Shown: positions 50,036 to 59,376 of the stretch, piece by piece
Layout: each line of letters starts with the position of its first letter
How positions within the stretch are numbered: position 1 is the stretch's first letter
DNA from: Pseudomonadota bacterium
GTDB lineage: Bacteria; Pseudomonadota; Alphaproteobacteria; Acetobacterales; Acetobacteraceae
Direction of reading: 5' to 3'
DNA: 64,000 nt
NCBI GenBank assembly: GCA_021805565.1
Contig: JAJZFA010000036.1
Span: forward strand, 1-64,000
Notes under the pieces: model-generated
Seen by the model: the letters and a program-made list of their open reading frames with translations, nothing else
What the model was told of the DNA's origin: nothing
Database searches by the model: none
Translations under genes and position numbers: made by a program

Positions 50036-51754
50036 ATGACACCTGTGCGGATGGCAGAGGCGACGATCGCCGCCGACCGAACCCACGCCGATCCGGCGAT
50101 CTGGATCGTCCGGCGCCCCGACGATGCCCTGCGCGCCGACGCTCGGGCGCTTGAAGCCGAAGGGCCAAGGGGCCGGCCATTATGGGGCGTGCCGTTCGCG
50201 GTAAAGGACAATATCGATGTGGCGGGCGTGCCGACCACGGCCAGTTGTCCAGGCTTTGCCTATACGCCGGACACAAGCGCGGTGGCCGTGCAGCGGCTGC
50301 TGGCGGCCGGTGGCCTGTTCGTCGGCAAAACCAACCTCGATCAGTTCGCCACCGGCCTGGTAGGCACCCGCAGCCCCTATGGTATTCCGCGCAACGTGTT
50401 CGATGCGGCCTTGGTGCCGGGCGGATCGTCCTCGGGGTCGGCCTGTGCGGTGGCGGCCGGGATCGTCCGGTTCGCACTGGGCACCGACACGGCGGGGTCC
50501 GGTCGGATACCGGCGGCGTTTGGCAATATCGTCGGGTTGAAGCCCACCCCAGGCAGTGTGTCCGCGCGGGGCATGGTGCCGGCCTGCCGGTCGATCGATA
50601 CAATTTCGGTGTTCGCCCGTTCGGTCGATGAGGCACTGGCGGTGCAGCGCGTCATCGCCGCGTTCGATGCCGGCGATCCTTACGCGCTTGAAGCGCCGTT
50701 TCCGCATTTGCGGCGCGGTGCCCTTTTGCCTCGCCCGGAAATGGCCAGGGTCGCGATGGCCGACGCCGCCGCCTTATGCGAACCGGACGTTGCAGCGGCC
50801 TATCAGGCGGCCGGAGCATTCCTGCACGCCGTTGCGGTTGGGATCGGGCCGTTTCTGGAACTCGCCCGGCTGCTGTACGAAGGGCCCTGGGTCGCCGAAC
50901 GCACCGCCGCCCTGCGATCGGTTTTAGACGTGCGGCCGGACATGCTGTATCCGGCCACGCGGACAATCCTGGAACAGGGCCTGACGCGGATGGCTGCCGA
51001 TGCGTTCGATGCCTTCCATATTCTGCGCCAGACCCGCCGCCATGCCGAAGCCCTGTTTGCGCGGCACGATGCCCTTCTGGTGCCCGCTGCGCCGTTCTGC
51101 CCGTCGCTGGAGCAGGTTGCACGCGATCCGTTCGGCCCGAATACGCGGCTGGGCACGTTCACCAACTTCGCCAATCTGTGCGGTATGGCCGGGTTCGCCG
51201 TTCCCATCGGTTTTGCGCCCAATGGCACGCCCATCGGCGGCGTTCTGCTTGGCCCCGCCTGGTCGGAAGGCCGTCTGGCCCCCATGGCCGACGCGCTGCA
51301 CCGGCACTTCGCCAGTACTGTCGGGGCCACGGGGCAGGCCCTGCCGCCGCAAGCCGGCGCGGACACGCTGGCGCCCGGCGAAACCAGCCTGTTCTGCCTT
51401 GGCGCGCATATGGCGGGATTGCCGCTCAATCATCAGGTGGTCGCGCTGGGCGGCCGCTTCGTGCGGGAAGCCAAAACCATAACCGGGTACCGGCTGTATG
51501 CGCTGGGCAACCGTCCCGGACTTCTGGCCTCGCCGGGTGGCGATGCGGTCGTCGGCGAGGTCTGGGCACTGCCGACTTCGGCGATCGGCGCACTTCTGGC
51601 ACAAGTGGCCCCGCCGCTGGGGTTCGGGACGGTGATATTGGACGATGGCCCGTGTCTTGGGTTTCTGGCGGAATCCGCCGGTATCGGATCGGCTCGCGAC
51701 ATTACCCATCTGGGCGGCTGGCGCGCCTGGCTGCGCACTCAATCCGGGAGCTAA
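50036..51754 (+). CDS. atzF: Allophanate hydrolase-like amidase (AtzF type)
   Basis: A 572-residue protein: an amidase-signature domain (about 1-430) plus the C-terminal domain characteristic of AtzF/allophanate hydrolase (from about 455, starting LFCLGAHMAGLPLNHQVVAL). The Ser-cisSer-Lys triad is Lys57 (AVKDN), Ser131 (GGSSSG) and Ser155 (DTAGSGR), with 24 residues between the serines as in other amidases. AtzF splits allophanate to ammonia and CO2. The ATG at 50036 is preferred over longer readings from 49847. A 224-base gap after guaD has no visible gene or terminator. Confidence 0.88.
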   Translation: MTPVRMAEATIAADRTHADPAIWIVRRPDDALRADARALEAEGPRGRPLWGVPFAVKDNIDVAGVPTTASCPGFAYTPDTSAVAVQRLLAAGGLFVGKTNLDQFATGLVGTRSPYGIPRNVFDAALVPGGSSSGSACAVAAGIVRFALGTDTAGSGRIPAAFGNIVGLKPTPGSVSARGMVPACRSIDTISVFARSVDEALAVQRVIAAFDAGDPYALEAPFPHLRRGALLPRPEMARVAMADAAALCEPDVAAAYQAAGAFLHAVAVGIGPFLELARLLYEGPWVAERTAALRSVLDVRPDMLYPATRTILEQGLTRMAADAFDAFHILRQTRRHAEALFARHDALLVPAAPFCPSLEQVARDPFGPNTRLGTFTNFANLCGMAGFAVPIGFAPNGTPIGGVLLGPAWSEGRLAPMADALHRHFASTVGATGQALPPQAGADTLAPGETSLFCLGAHMAGLPLNHQVVALGGRFVREAKTITGYRLYALGNRPGLLASPGGDAVVGEVWALPTSAIGALLAQVAPPLGFGTVILDDGPCLGFLAESAGIGSARDITHLGGWRAWLRTQSGS

Positions 51755-51756
51755 CG

Positions 51757-51939
51757 ATGGACGAAGCCGCCATGGATGCCCTGATCGACGCCGGAACCGC
51801 CCTGGCCGGTATCGAGATAAAGCCGCACTGGCGGCCGGCGGTGCGGATGCACCTGTCGGTCAATCTGGCTCTGACCGCCACCTTGATGACGATGGACCTG
51901 CCTGACGATATCGACCCCGCACCGGTATTCCAGGCATGA
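51757..51939 (+). CDS. AtzG/HpxX small subunit (DUF4089)
   Basis: A 60-residue protein with a single conserved helix bundle segment (HWRPAVRMHLSVNLALTATL). AtzG forms a complex with, and stabilises, the amidase AtzE. HpxX is the homologue in the Klebsiella purine cluster. It begins two bases after the amidase stop, and its own stop is overlapped by the next gene, which is the partner amidase. Confidence 0.88.
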   Translation: MDEAAMDALIDAGTALAGIEIKPHWRPAVRMHLSVNLALTATLMTMDLPDDIDPAPVFQA

Positions 51940-53309
51940 CCGCGACCGAGATCGCCGCGGCCGTGGCATCGGGGCGCATGACCGCGCGCGCGGCGATCGA
52001 AGACTGCCTGAGCCGGATCGAACGGCTGAACCCCGTGTTGAACGCGTTTACCGCCGTGCTGACGGAACGGGCGCTGGCGAAGGCCGGGGCGCTGGATGCC
52101 TCCGGCGCGACGAAGGGGCCGTTGGCCGGCGTGCCGTTCGCGGTCAAAAATCTGATCGATGTGGCGGGGCTGACAACCCTGGCCGGGTCGAAGATCAACC
52201 GCGACAACCCGCCCGCCATGGCCGACGCGCCGTTGATCGTCCGGCTGGAAGCACAAGGCGCGATCCTGGTCGGTGCGCTGAACATGGGCGAATACGCCTA
52301 TGACTTCACCGGCGAAAACGCCCATGACGGGCCGTCGCGCAACCCGCACGACACCGCGCGCATGACCGGAGGATCGTCCGGCGGCTCCGGCGCCGCGGTC
52401 GGCGGCGGATTGGTGACGCTGGCACTGGGATCGGACACCAATGGGTCCATCCGCGTGCCCGCATCGTTCTGCGGCGTGTTCGGCCTGAAACCCACCTACG
52501 GGCGGCTGACGCGGGCGGGCAGCTTTCCGTTCGTGTCCAGCCTGGATCACCTGGGACCGCTGGCTCGCACCGTGGCCGATCTGGCGGTGACATACGACGC
52601 GATGCAAGGCCCCGATCCGGCCGATCCGGTCTGCGCCGCCCGCCCGGCCGATCCGGTTTCGGGGGGGCTGGACGAAGGCATCGGCGGGCTGCGGATCGCG
52701 TCCGCCGGCGGGTATTTTCGCGCGGGCGCGTCGCCCCAGGCGCTGGCCGCGCTGGATGCCGCCGCCGCCGCGCTGGGCGTTACGCAAACCGTCACCGTAC
52801 CCCAGGCACAACAGGCGCGCGGTGCCGCCTATATTATTACCGCCGCCGAAGGCGCGGCCCTGCACCTGAACCGGTTGCGCACCCGTCCGGACGATTTCGA
52901 CCCCGACGTGCGCGACCGGCTGATCGCCGGCACTCTCATTCCGGCCGCCGCCGTCGTGCAAGCGCAGAAATTCCGCCGCTGGTTCCAGAACGCGATGCGG
53001 GCGCTGTTCGCGGAATACGATGCCATTTTGGCACCGGCCACCCCCTGCGTCGCCCCCACGATCGGACAAAAGACGTTCGTGCTGGACGGCAAGGACGTGC
53101 CATTGCGCCCGAATATCGGCATTTATACGCAGCCGTTTTCGTTCATCGGCTTGCCGGTCGTGGCCGTGCCAGTACCGCTCGCGGCCCGCCTGCCCATCGG
53201 GGTGCAAATCGTGACCGCGCCCTGGCGCGAGGATCTGGCGCTGCGGATCGCACGCACGCTGGAAGTCCAGGGTATCGCCCGCGCGCCGTCGCCTAACCAC
53301 AAGGCCTGA
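51936..53309 (+). CDS. AtzE/HpxY family amidase
   Basis: A 457-residue amidase-signature hydrolase. The triad is Lys71 (FAVKNLID), Ser147 (GGSSGG) and Ser171 (DTNGSIR), again 24 residues between the serines. AtzE proper hydrolyses 1-carboxybiuret in cyanurate breakdown. In purine clusters the equivalent HpxY works downstream of allantoin or oxamate. Context here (xanthine dehydrogenase, guanine and 8-oxoguanine deaminases) favours the purine role. It is coupled to the small subunit by ATGA. Confidence 0.88.
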   Translation: MTATEIAAAVASGRMTARAAIEDCLSRIERLNPVLNAFTAVLTERALAKAGALDASGATKGPLAGVPFAVKNLIDVAGLTTLAGSKINRDNPPAMADAPLIVRLEAQGAILVGALNMGEYAYDFTGENAHDGPSRNPHDTARMTGGSSGGSGAAVGGGLVTLALGSDTNGSIRVPASFCGVFGLKPTYGRLTRAGSFPFVSSLDHLGPLARTVADLAVTYDAMQGPDPADPVCAARPADPVSGGLDEGIGGLRIASAGGYFRAGASPQALAALDAAAAALGVTQTVTVPQAQQARGAAYIITAAEGAALHLNRLRTRPDDFDPDVRDRLIAGTLIPAAAVVQAQKFRRWFQNAMRALFAEYDAILAPATPCVAPTIGQKTFVLDGKDVPLRPNIGIYTQPFSFIGLPVVAVPVPLAARLPIGVQIVTAPWREDLALRIARTLEVQGIARAPSPNHKA

Positions 53310-53312
53310 TCG

Positions 53313-53696
53313 ATGGACATAAACCTGCCCGATGTGAAGGCCGAGGTAGAAGCCGCCTTCGCCCGGTATGAGGCGGCGCTGGTCGGCAACGATGTGGAAG
53401 CCTTGCAGGCGCTGTTCTGGAACAGCGCGCATACCATCCGGTATGGCATCGGCGAAAACCTGTACGGCTACGACGAAATCGGCGCCTTCCGGTCGGCCCG
53501 CTCCCCCGTGGGCCTCGAACGAACAACGTCCCGCACGGTCATCACCACGTTCGGCCGGGATTTCGCCACCGCCGCCACCTTGTTCCATCGGACAACGGCG
53601 CCGGACAAAACAGGACGCCAGATGCAAAGCTGGGCGCGCATGCCGGATGGCTGGCGCGTCGTGGCCGCGCATGTCAGCGTGATACCGGCGCCATGA
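53313..53696 (+). CDS. AtzH/HpxZ family protein (DUF3225)
   Basis: A 127-residue NTF2-like domain protein of a family found with AtzE/HpxY amidases. The conserved block is LFWNSAHTIRYGIGENLYGY (about 35-54) followed by DEIGAFRSARSP. The family is linked to amide hydrolysis of small carboxamides such as malonamate or oxamate semi-products; the exact substrate here is unknown. It overlaps the next gene by four bases (ATGA). Confidence 0.88.
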   Translation: MDINLPDVKAEVEAAFARYEAALVGNDVEALQALFWNSAHTIRYGIGENLYGYDEIGAFRSARSPVGLERTTSRTVITTFGRDFATAATLFHRTTAPDKTGRQMQSWARMPDGWRVVAAHVSVIPAP

Positions 53697-55033
53697 CCGT
53701 CTGGTTGCGCGACCCGTTAGCGATCCTGGCCGCTGGGGCGGAGCGTGGGGTTGTCGTCAGCGATGGCCGGATCGCCGAACTGGTGCCCAAAGGCGCGGAG
53801 CCGATGACGCCTTATACCCAGATCTTCGATGCCGGCCGGCATGCCGTGCTGCCCGGACTGATCAACACGCACCACCATTTCTATCAGACGCTGACCCGAG
53901 CAAGCCCCGCCGCGCTGGGGCGGACGCTGTTTCCCTGGCTACGGGCCCTGTATCCCATTTGGGCTCGGCTGACGCCGGACTTCCTGGACTCGGCGGCGAC
54001 CGTGGCGATGGCGGAACTGCTGCTGTCCGGCTGCACCACGACCACCGATCATCACTATGTTTTCCCGGCGGGACTGGAAGCGGCGATCGATACCGAAGTC
54101 GCGGCGGCGCGCCGGCTGGGCATCCGGGTCGTGCTGACGCGCGGTTCGATGAACCTGTCCCAGCGGAATGGCGGGTTGCCGCCCGACAGCGTGGTGCAGG
54201 ATGAGGACATAATCCTGGCCGACAGCGAACGCCTGATCGCGCGGTATCACGATGCGGCCGGCGACGCGATGGTGCAGGTGGCGCTGGCGCCCTGCTCGCC
54301 GTTCAGCGTGACGGCATCGCTGATGCGCGCGACCGCCGCGCTGGCCGGACGAACCGGGGTGCGGCTGCATACGCATTTGTCGGAAACCGCGGATGAGGAC
54401 ACGTTTTGTCTGGAAAAATTCGGCTGCCGCCCGCTGGATTATCTGGAACAATGCGGCTGGCTGACGGATCGCACGTGGCTGGCTCACGGCGTCCATTTCA
54501 ATGCGGCCGAATTCGGCCGCATGGCGAAAGCGGGCGTATCCGTCACGCATTGTCCGTGTAGTAACCAAGCCCTCGCGTCCGGCACCTGTCCGGTGTGCGA
54601 CATGGAACGGGCCGGAATGCGGATCGGCCTCGGGGTGGACGGGTCCGCGTCCAACAACGCGTCCAACATGATGCAGGAAGTCCGGTCGGCCTTCCTGCTG
54701 CAACGCGGCCGCTATGGCGTCGAAAGGGCCGGCCATCTGGACGCGCTGCGCTGGGCGACCGAGGGATCGGCGGCTTGCATCGGCCGGACCGCGGACCTCG
54801 GCCGCGTCGCCGTGGGGATGCAGGCCGATCTGGCGTTGTTCACTCTGGACGATTTGCGGTTTTCCGGCGCCCAGGATCCAATTGCCGCGCTGGTGATGTG
54901 CGGCGCGCACCGGGCGGACAGGGTCATGGTGGCCGGGCGGTGGGTTGTGGAGGACGGCGCTATTCCGGGGCTGGACATCGCGGCCCTGGTTCGGCGACAC
55001 ACTGCGGCGGCGCACGCAATGCACGCGGGATAG
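53693..55033 (+). CDS. 8-oxoguanine deaminase
   Basis: A 446-residue amidohydrolase superfamily enzyme (TrzN/AtzA-like subgroup). Metal ligands are in INTHHHFYQTL (about 58-68), HTHLSETADED, AHGVHF and the late GLGVDGSASNNASN. The stretch TRGSMNLSQRNGGLPPDSVV (about 149-168) and the HCPCSNQALASGTCPV motif are features I associate with 8-oxoguanine deaminase, which makes urate from 8-oxoguanine. An atrazine- or cytosine-type deaminase is the main alternative. Its product would join the XdhAB product at urate. Confidence 0.85.
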   Translation: MTVWLRDPLAILAAGAERGVVVSDGRIAELVPKGAEPMTPYTQIFDAGRHAVLPGLINTHHHFYQTLTRASPAALGRTLFPWLRALYPIWARLTPDFLDSAATVAMAELLLSGCTTTTDHHYVFPAGLEAAIDTEVAAARRLGIRVVLTRGSMNLSQRNGGLPPDSVVQDEDIILADSERLIARYHDAAGDAMVQVALAPCSPFSVTASLMRATAALAGRTGVRLHTHLSETADEDTFCLEKFGCRPLDYLEQCGWLTDRTWLAHGVHFNAAEFGRMAKAGVSVTHCPCSNQALASGTCPVCDMERAGMRIGLGVDGSASNNASNMMQEVRSAFLLQRGRYGVERAGHLDALRWATEGSAACIGRTADLGRVAVGMQADLALFTLDDLRFSGAQDPIAALVMCGAHRADRVMVAGRWVVEDGAIPGLDIAALVRRHTAAAHAMHAG

Positions 55034-55046
55034 GGGACGCTTCGTC

Positions 55047-56495
55047 ATGACCGATTACGATCTGGTGGTTGCCGGCGGCACGGTGGTTACGGCGTCGGAT
55101 ATGTATCGCGCGGATGTCGGCATCGTCGATGGCCGCATCGCCGCGGTCGGGACCGGTTTGCGCGGACAACGCACCGTGGACGCGCAGGGGCTTCTGGTCA
55201 TGCCCGGCGGGGTCGATTCCCACTGCCATATCGAACAGTTGCAGGCGGGCGGCGGCGCGGATGAGGAAACGTTTATCACCGGCAGCACCTCCGCCCTGGC
55301 GGGCGGAACCACAACCGTCATTACGTTTTCCACGCAGTTCAAAGGGCATGGCATCCTAAAACCGCTCGCGGAATACCGGCGCCGCGCGGCCAAGGCGATG
55401 GTGGATTACACCTTCCACCAAATCATCACCGATGCGACGGATGAGGTGATTTTCAACGAGGTGCCCCAGGTCGTGGCGTCCGGGGTCCGCAGCCTGAAGG
55501 TGTTCCTGACCTACGACCCGCTGCATCTGGACGACCGTCAATTCATCCGCGTGCTGGCCGCGGCTCGGCGCACCGGCGCGCTGGTGACGGTGCATTGCGA
55601 AAACTATGAAGCCATTCGCTGGCGGACCGCGGCCTTGCTGGCGGACGGCCGGACGGAACCGAAATATCATGCCTGGTCGCGCCCGGCCGTGGTGGAGCGG
55701 GAGGCGACGCACCGCGCGATCGCGCTGGCGGAAATGGTGGATCAGCCGATCCAGATTTTTCATGTGTCCTGCCCCGAGGTCGCCGATGAGATTGTCCGGG
55801 CGCGGGCGCGCGGCCTGAAAGTGTGGGGTGAGACCTGCCCGCAGTATTTCGTTCTTTCCGCGGATCATATGGATCGGCCCGGGTTCGAGGGCGCGAAATT
55901 CATGTGCAGCCCGGCACCGCGCGACGCGGCCGCGAGCGAGGGATTATGGAAACTGGTGCGCGATGGCGTGCTGGACGTGGTGTCGTCCGATCACAGCGGC
56001 TGGAGCTATGACTCGCCGGTTGGCAAGCGCGCGAACGGAACCGGCGCGCCCTTTCGCGACATTCCGAACGGGGTGCCGGGATTGGGCTCCCGGTTGCCGA
56101 TTTTGTTCAGCGAGGGCGTTTCCAAAGGGCGGATCGACGCTTGCACCTTCGTGCGCCTGACGGCATTCAATCCCTCCCGGCTGTTCGGGCTGTATCCGCG
56201 CAAGGGCACCATTGCACCGGGCGCGGACGCCGATCTTGTATTGTGGGACGCCGCCAAGCGCGTAACGATGACCAACGATCTGATGCAGCATATCATCGAC
56301 TACACGCCGTACGAAGGAATGGAGGTGACCGGCTGGCCCGTAACGACCATCCGGCGCGGAGAGGTGGCGATGAAAGACGGTATCGTGCAGGCCCAACCAG
56401 GCAGCGGCCAGTTTTTGGCGCGCGGGCCCTATGACATGATCAGGCCCACCGGGAACGTACCATTTGGTTTTGATGCCAGCACATTTCTAGTATAG
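55047..56495 (+). CDS. hydA: Dihydropyrimidinase / D-hydantoinase
   Basis: A 482-residue cyclic amidohydrolase opening dihydrouracil, hydantoin or related five- or six-membered rings. The binuclear zinc site is visible as VDSHCHIEQ (about 60-68), the carboxylated Lys in SLKVFLTYD (about 149-157), VHCENYEA, IFHVSCP and SSDHSGW. The start at 55047 follows GGGGA nine bases upstream and lies 13 bases after the deaminase stop. In this operon it could open an allantoin-like ring after urate oxidation, but no urate oxidase is visible. Confidence 0.92.
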   Translation: MTDYDLVVAGGTVVTASDMYRADVGIVDGRIAAVGTGLRGQRTVDAQGLLVMPGGVDSHCHIEQLQAGGGADEETFITGSTSALAGGTTTVITFSTQFKGHGILKPLAEYRRRAAKAMVDYTFHQIITDATDEVIFNEVPQVVASGVRSLKVFLTYDPLHLDDRQFIRVLAAARRTGALVTVHCENYEAIRWRTAALLADGRTEPKYHAWSRPAVVEREATHRAIALAEMVDQPIQIFHVSCPEVADEIVRARARGLKVWGETCPQYFVLSADHMDRPGFEGAKFMCSPAPRDAAASEGLWKLVRDGVLDVVSSDHSGWSYDSPVGKRANGTGAPFRDIPNGVPGLGSRLPILFSEGVSKGRIDACTFVRLTAFNPSRLFGLYPRKGTIAPGADADLVLWDAAKRVTMTNDLMQHIIDYTPYEGMEVTGWPVTTIRRGEVAMKDGIVQAQPGSGQFLARGPYDMIRPTGNVPFGFDASTFLV

Positions 56496-56509
56496 GATAA
56501 AGACCTTCC

Positions 56510-56923
56510 ATGACCCTGATCGATATCGCCGCCGGTCCTTTCACCTTCAAGGCTCGGTTTGAGGAAGTCAACGCGCCGAAAACCTGCGCGAAGTTCAAGT
56601 CGCTGTTGCCGTATCGGGAACGTATCATCCACGTCCGCTGGAGCGGCGAGGGCTGCTGGATTCCGCTGGGCGATCTGGACCTGGGGTTGCCGTTCGAAAA
56701 TCACACCAGCTATCCGGCGCCTGGACAATTCCTGCTGTATCCGGGCGGGATTTCCGAGACCGAAATCCTGCTGGCCTATGGCGGTGTTCAGTTCGCCAGC
56801 AAAATGGGACAGTTGGCGGGAAACCATTTTCTGACCGTGGTCGAGGGCGCCGAAGACCTGACGGCACTGGGCAAGATGGTGCTGTGGCACGGTGCGCAGG
56901 ATATCGTATTTAAGATGCCGTAA
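56510..56923 (+). CDS. DUF3830 family protein, cyclophilin-like
   Basis: A 137-residue protein of the DUF3830 family, predicted to have a cyclophilin-like barrel. The ENHTSYPAPGQFLLYPGGIS, then ETEILLAYGG segment is typical. Members often sit beside hydantoinase or amidase genes, and their reaction is unknown. It follows the hydantoinase by 14 bases and is the last gene of the nitrogen operon. The 56924-57243 gap is AT-rich and has no gene. Confidence 0.85.
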   Translation: MTLIDIAAGPFTFKARFEEVNAPKTCAKFKSLLPYRERIIHVRWSGEGCWIPLGDLDLGLPFENHTSYPAPGQFLLYPGGISETEILLAYGGVQFASKMGQLAGNHFLTVVEGAEDLTALGKMVLWHGAQDIVFKMP

Positions 56924-57243
56924 CCCCCGCTTGCCGCATCGCACGGCGGCGCCAATGCCAACCGGTGACGCGCCGCCAGTCTGAACAGCATGATTTTATG
57001 CCATCGCGCGGCTTCGGGCAACGCTTTGCGGGCTACAAAATAGGCATTTTGTAGATATAAATGAGGCAATTTGTTTATTCGAGCGACGGGTAGTTAGCTA
57101 ATGATCAAAACGTTATCGATTTTTCTGTCATGATATAAATTATGCCTAAATTTCTTACAAGTCCGATTAATAAATAATCTGTTTAATGCGATCTTTTTGC
57201 CCAATCTTGGCCCACGGCCTTGGCGTCCTTGGACCCGGCCGGC

Positions 57244-57259
57244 TGGCACATGTGTTGCT
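57244..57259 (+). promoter_or_regulatory. Sigma-54 promoter of rutA
   Basis: TGGCAC-ATGTG-TTGCT matches the sigma-54 consensus TGGCAC-N5-TTGCW perfectly, with the GG/GC dinucleotides at -24/-12. It lies 33 bases before the rutA ATG. The AT-rich upstream DNA could bend for an NtrC-type enhancer protein; no clear NtrC half-sites were recognised by eye. Confidence 0.85.
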
Positions 57260-57291
57260 ACAGGTGTCATGCAATCGAGCGAGGTACGGCT

Positions 57292-58374
57292 ATGGATATC
57301 GGCGTCTTTATTCCCATCAACAACAATGGGTGGATTATATCGGCGAACTCCCCGCAATACATGCCAAGCTTCGATCTCAACCGCCGGATTGTTCAGAAGG
57401 CGGAAGCCTTCGGTATGGATTTTGCGCTGTCCATGATCAAGCTGCACGGGTTCGGCGGCGAGACGGAATTCTGGGATCATGGGCTGGAAAGCTTCACGCT
57501 GATGGCGGGGCTGGCAGCGGTCACGTCCCGTATCAGGCTGTATGCCTCGGTTGCGGTACTGACGATTCCGCCGGCGATCGTCGCCCGCATGACAAGCACC
57601 ATCTCCGATATATCCAACGGGCGATTCGGCGTGAACATCGTTTCGGGCTGGCACAAGATCGAATACAGCCAGATGGGCCTGTGGCCCGGCGACGAGTATT
57701 TCAGCCGCCGTTACGACTACAGTACCGAATATGTGCGCGTCCTGCGCGACCTGTGGGAAACCGGAACGTCCAGCATGCAGGGCGAATTCTTCCAGATGGA
57801 TGACTGCAAGCTCAGTCCGCGCCCGGCCCACCCGGTGAAGGTGGTGGCGGCGGGGCAGAGCGATCGCGGCATGGAGTTCGCGGCGCAATACTGCGACTTC
57901 AATTTCGCGTTCGGAGAGGGCGTGAACACCCCGACCAAAGGCGCGGCGGTGCCGGCCCGCATGTTGGAACATGCGCGCAAAGCCGGCCGGGATGCCGGGT
58001 CTTACATGCTCTACATGGTGATCGCGGACGAAACGGACGCTGCCGCCATGGCAAAATGGGATTCGTACAACGCCGGAGCCGACATGGGGGCGATCGGTCA
58101 CTTGCTGGGCAAGGCCGCCGAGGACACAGCACCCTCCGCCACGTCCATGGCATCCACGATTCAACGGTCTCCCTCGCCGATCAATTTCAGCATGGGCACG
58201 CTGGTCGGGTCGTACGCGAAGGTGGCGGCCATGCTCGATGAGGTGGCGACCATGCCTGGGGTGAAAGGGATCATGTTGACGTTCGACGACTTCCTGGAAG
58301 GGATGGACGCTTACGGCAAGCGCATCCAGCCGCTGATGCGCTGCCGTGCCGAACGGCTGGATGCGGTCGCATAA
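57292..58374 (+). CDS. rutA: Pyrimidine monooxygenase RutA
   Basis: A 360-residue luciferase-like flavin monooxygenase that cleaves uracil between N3 and C4 using FMNH2 and O2. Near-diagnostic stretches are [14 protein letters not shown] (4-17), [52 protein letters not shown] and [12 protein letters not shown]. The ATG at 57292 is placed in a typical position after the sigma-54 promoter. Unusually, no rutB-G genes or regulator rutR are adjacent; the flavin reductase must come from elsewhere. Confidence 0.94.
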   Translation: MDIGVFIPINNNGWIISANSPQYMPSFDLNRRIVQKAEAFGMDFALSMIKLHGFGGETEFWDHGLESFTLMAGLAAVTSRIRLYASVAVLTIPPAIVARMTSTISDISNGRFGVNIVSGWHKIEYSQMGLWPGDEYFSRRYDYSTEYVRVLRDLWETGTSSMQGEFFQMDDCKLSPRPAHPVKVVAAGQSDRGMEFAAQYCDFNFAFGEGVNTPTKGAAVPARMLEHARKAGRDAGSYMLYMVIADETDAAAMAKWDSYNAGADMGAIGHLLGKAAEDTAPSATSMASTIQRSPSPINFSMGTLVGSYAKVAAMLDEVATMPGVKGIMLTFDDFLEGMDAYGKRIQPLMRCRAERLDAVA

Positions 58375-58443
58375 CGGGGTATCCAGCGTTTACGGCACGT
58401 TAACCTTTCGGCCCTACCATCCAGCGCGGAAGGGTAAGGACCG

Positions 58444-59376
58444 ATGGTGCGATTGCTGCTTGCCGACCGGGTCAAAGGGCGCGAGGACAGTTTCCTCGCC
58501 CCGCTTATGCCCGCGCTCAGCCAATTTTACGAAACACGCTTTATCAGCGCCGGCCCTGGCGAGGCGCTGGCGGCGGCGATCGGTTGGGCCGATATTGTCT
58601 GGCTGGAATGGTGCTGGGACCACGCCGTCTGGGCCACGCGGCACGCCATTCCGGCCGGTAAGCCGTGTATCGTGCGGCTGCATTCGATCGAGGCGCTGCA
58701 AACCGGCTATCCGGGTCAAATGGACTGGAGCCGTGTGTCGCGGTTGGTGACCGTGGCGGACGACATTACCGAGGTGCTGCTGGCGGCGTTCCCCGGTATC
58801 GCGGACGCGGTGCAAATCCAGACGATTCCGAACGGAATCGATATGACGCGGTTTCGCCCTGGCACGCCGGACCGGTTTCGCGTTGGCTGGGCCGGGCATT
58901 TGGAGCCCAAGAAAAATCCGATGCTGATGATGCAGATCGCCAGCCGGCTGGTACAGCGCGATTCCCGATTTACGATCCATGTCGCCGGCGCGTTCACCGA
59001 TGCCCGGACGGCGCGCTATCTGAAACAAATGCAGTCTCTTTTGGGCTTGGCCGGGGTGGTTCATTTCGACGGCCATGTGACGGACATGCCGGCATGGTAC
59101 GCCGACAAGGCCACGCTGCTTTCCACGTCCATGTATGAAAGCTTCGGCATGACCATCGGGGAGGGGATGGCGACCGGTGCCTTCCCGGTCGTGCATGCAT
59201 TTCCCGGCGCGGACCGGTTATGGCCGGCGGCGTGCGTGTTCGCCTCGGTGGATGAGGCTGTGGCGCTGATCCAGTCCGGCAGGTTCGGCTTGTATCGCGA
59301 CTGGGTGGCGGAACGATACAGCCTGGGCATGCAGGTGGACCAGGTGCTGGGTTTACTGCGCGCCGTTTCAGGCTGA
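58444..59376 (+). CDS. Glycosyltransferase family 4-like protein
   Basis: A 310-residue GT-B fold transferase without membrane spans. The acceptor domain is short (1-120) and contains DIVWLEWCWDHAVWATRH. The donor domain starts near IPNGIDMTRFRPG (about 130-142) and continues with VGWAGHLEPKKNP and STSMYESFGMTIGEGMATGA (about 221-240), the EX7E-type nucleotide-sugar site. The substrate is unknown. Its 3' end overlaps that of the convergent methyltransferase gene by nine bases. Confidence 0.85.
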   Translation: MVRLLLADRVKGREDSFLAPLMPALSQFYETRFISAGPGEALAAAIGWADIVWLEWCWDHAVWATRHAIPAGKPCIVRLHSIEALQTGYPGQMDWSRVSRLVTVADDITEVLLAAFPGIADAVQIQTIPNGIDMTRFRPGTPDRFRVGWAGHLEPKKNPMLMMQIASRLVQRDSRFTIHVAGAFTDARTARYLKQMQSLLGLAGVVHFDGHVTDMPAWYADKATLLSTSMYESFGMTIGEGMATGAFPVVHAFPGADRLWPAACVFASVDEAVALIQSGRFGLYRDWVAERYSLGMQVDQVLGLLRAVSG

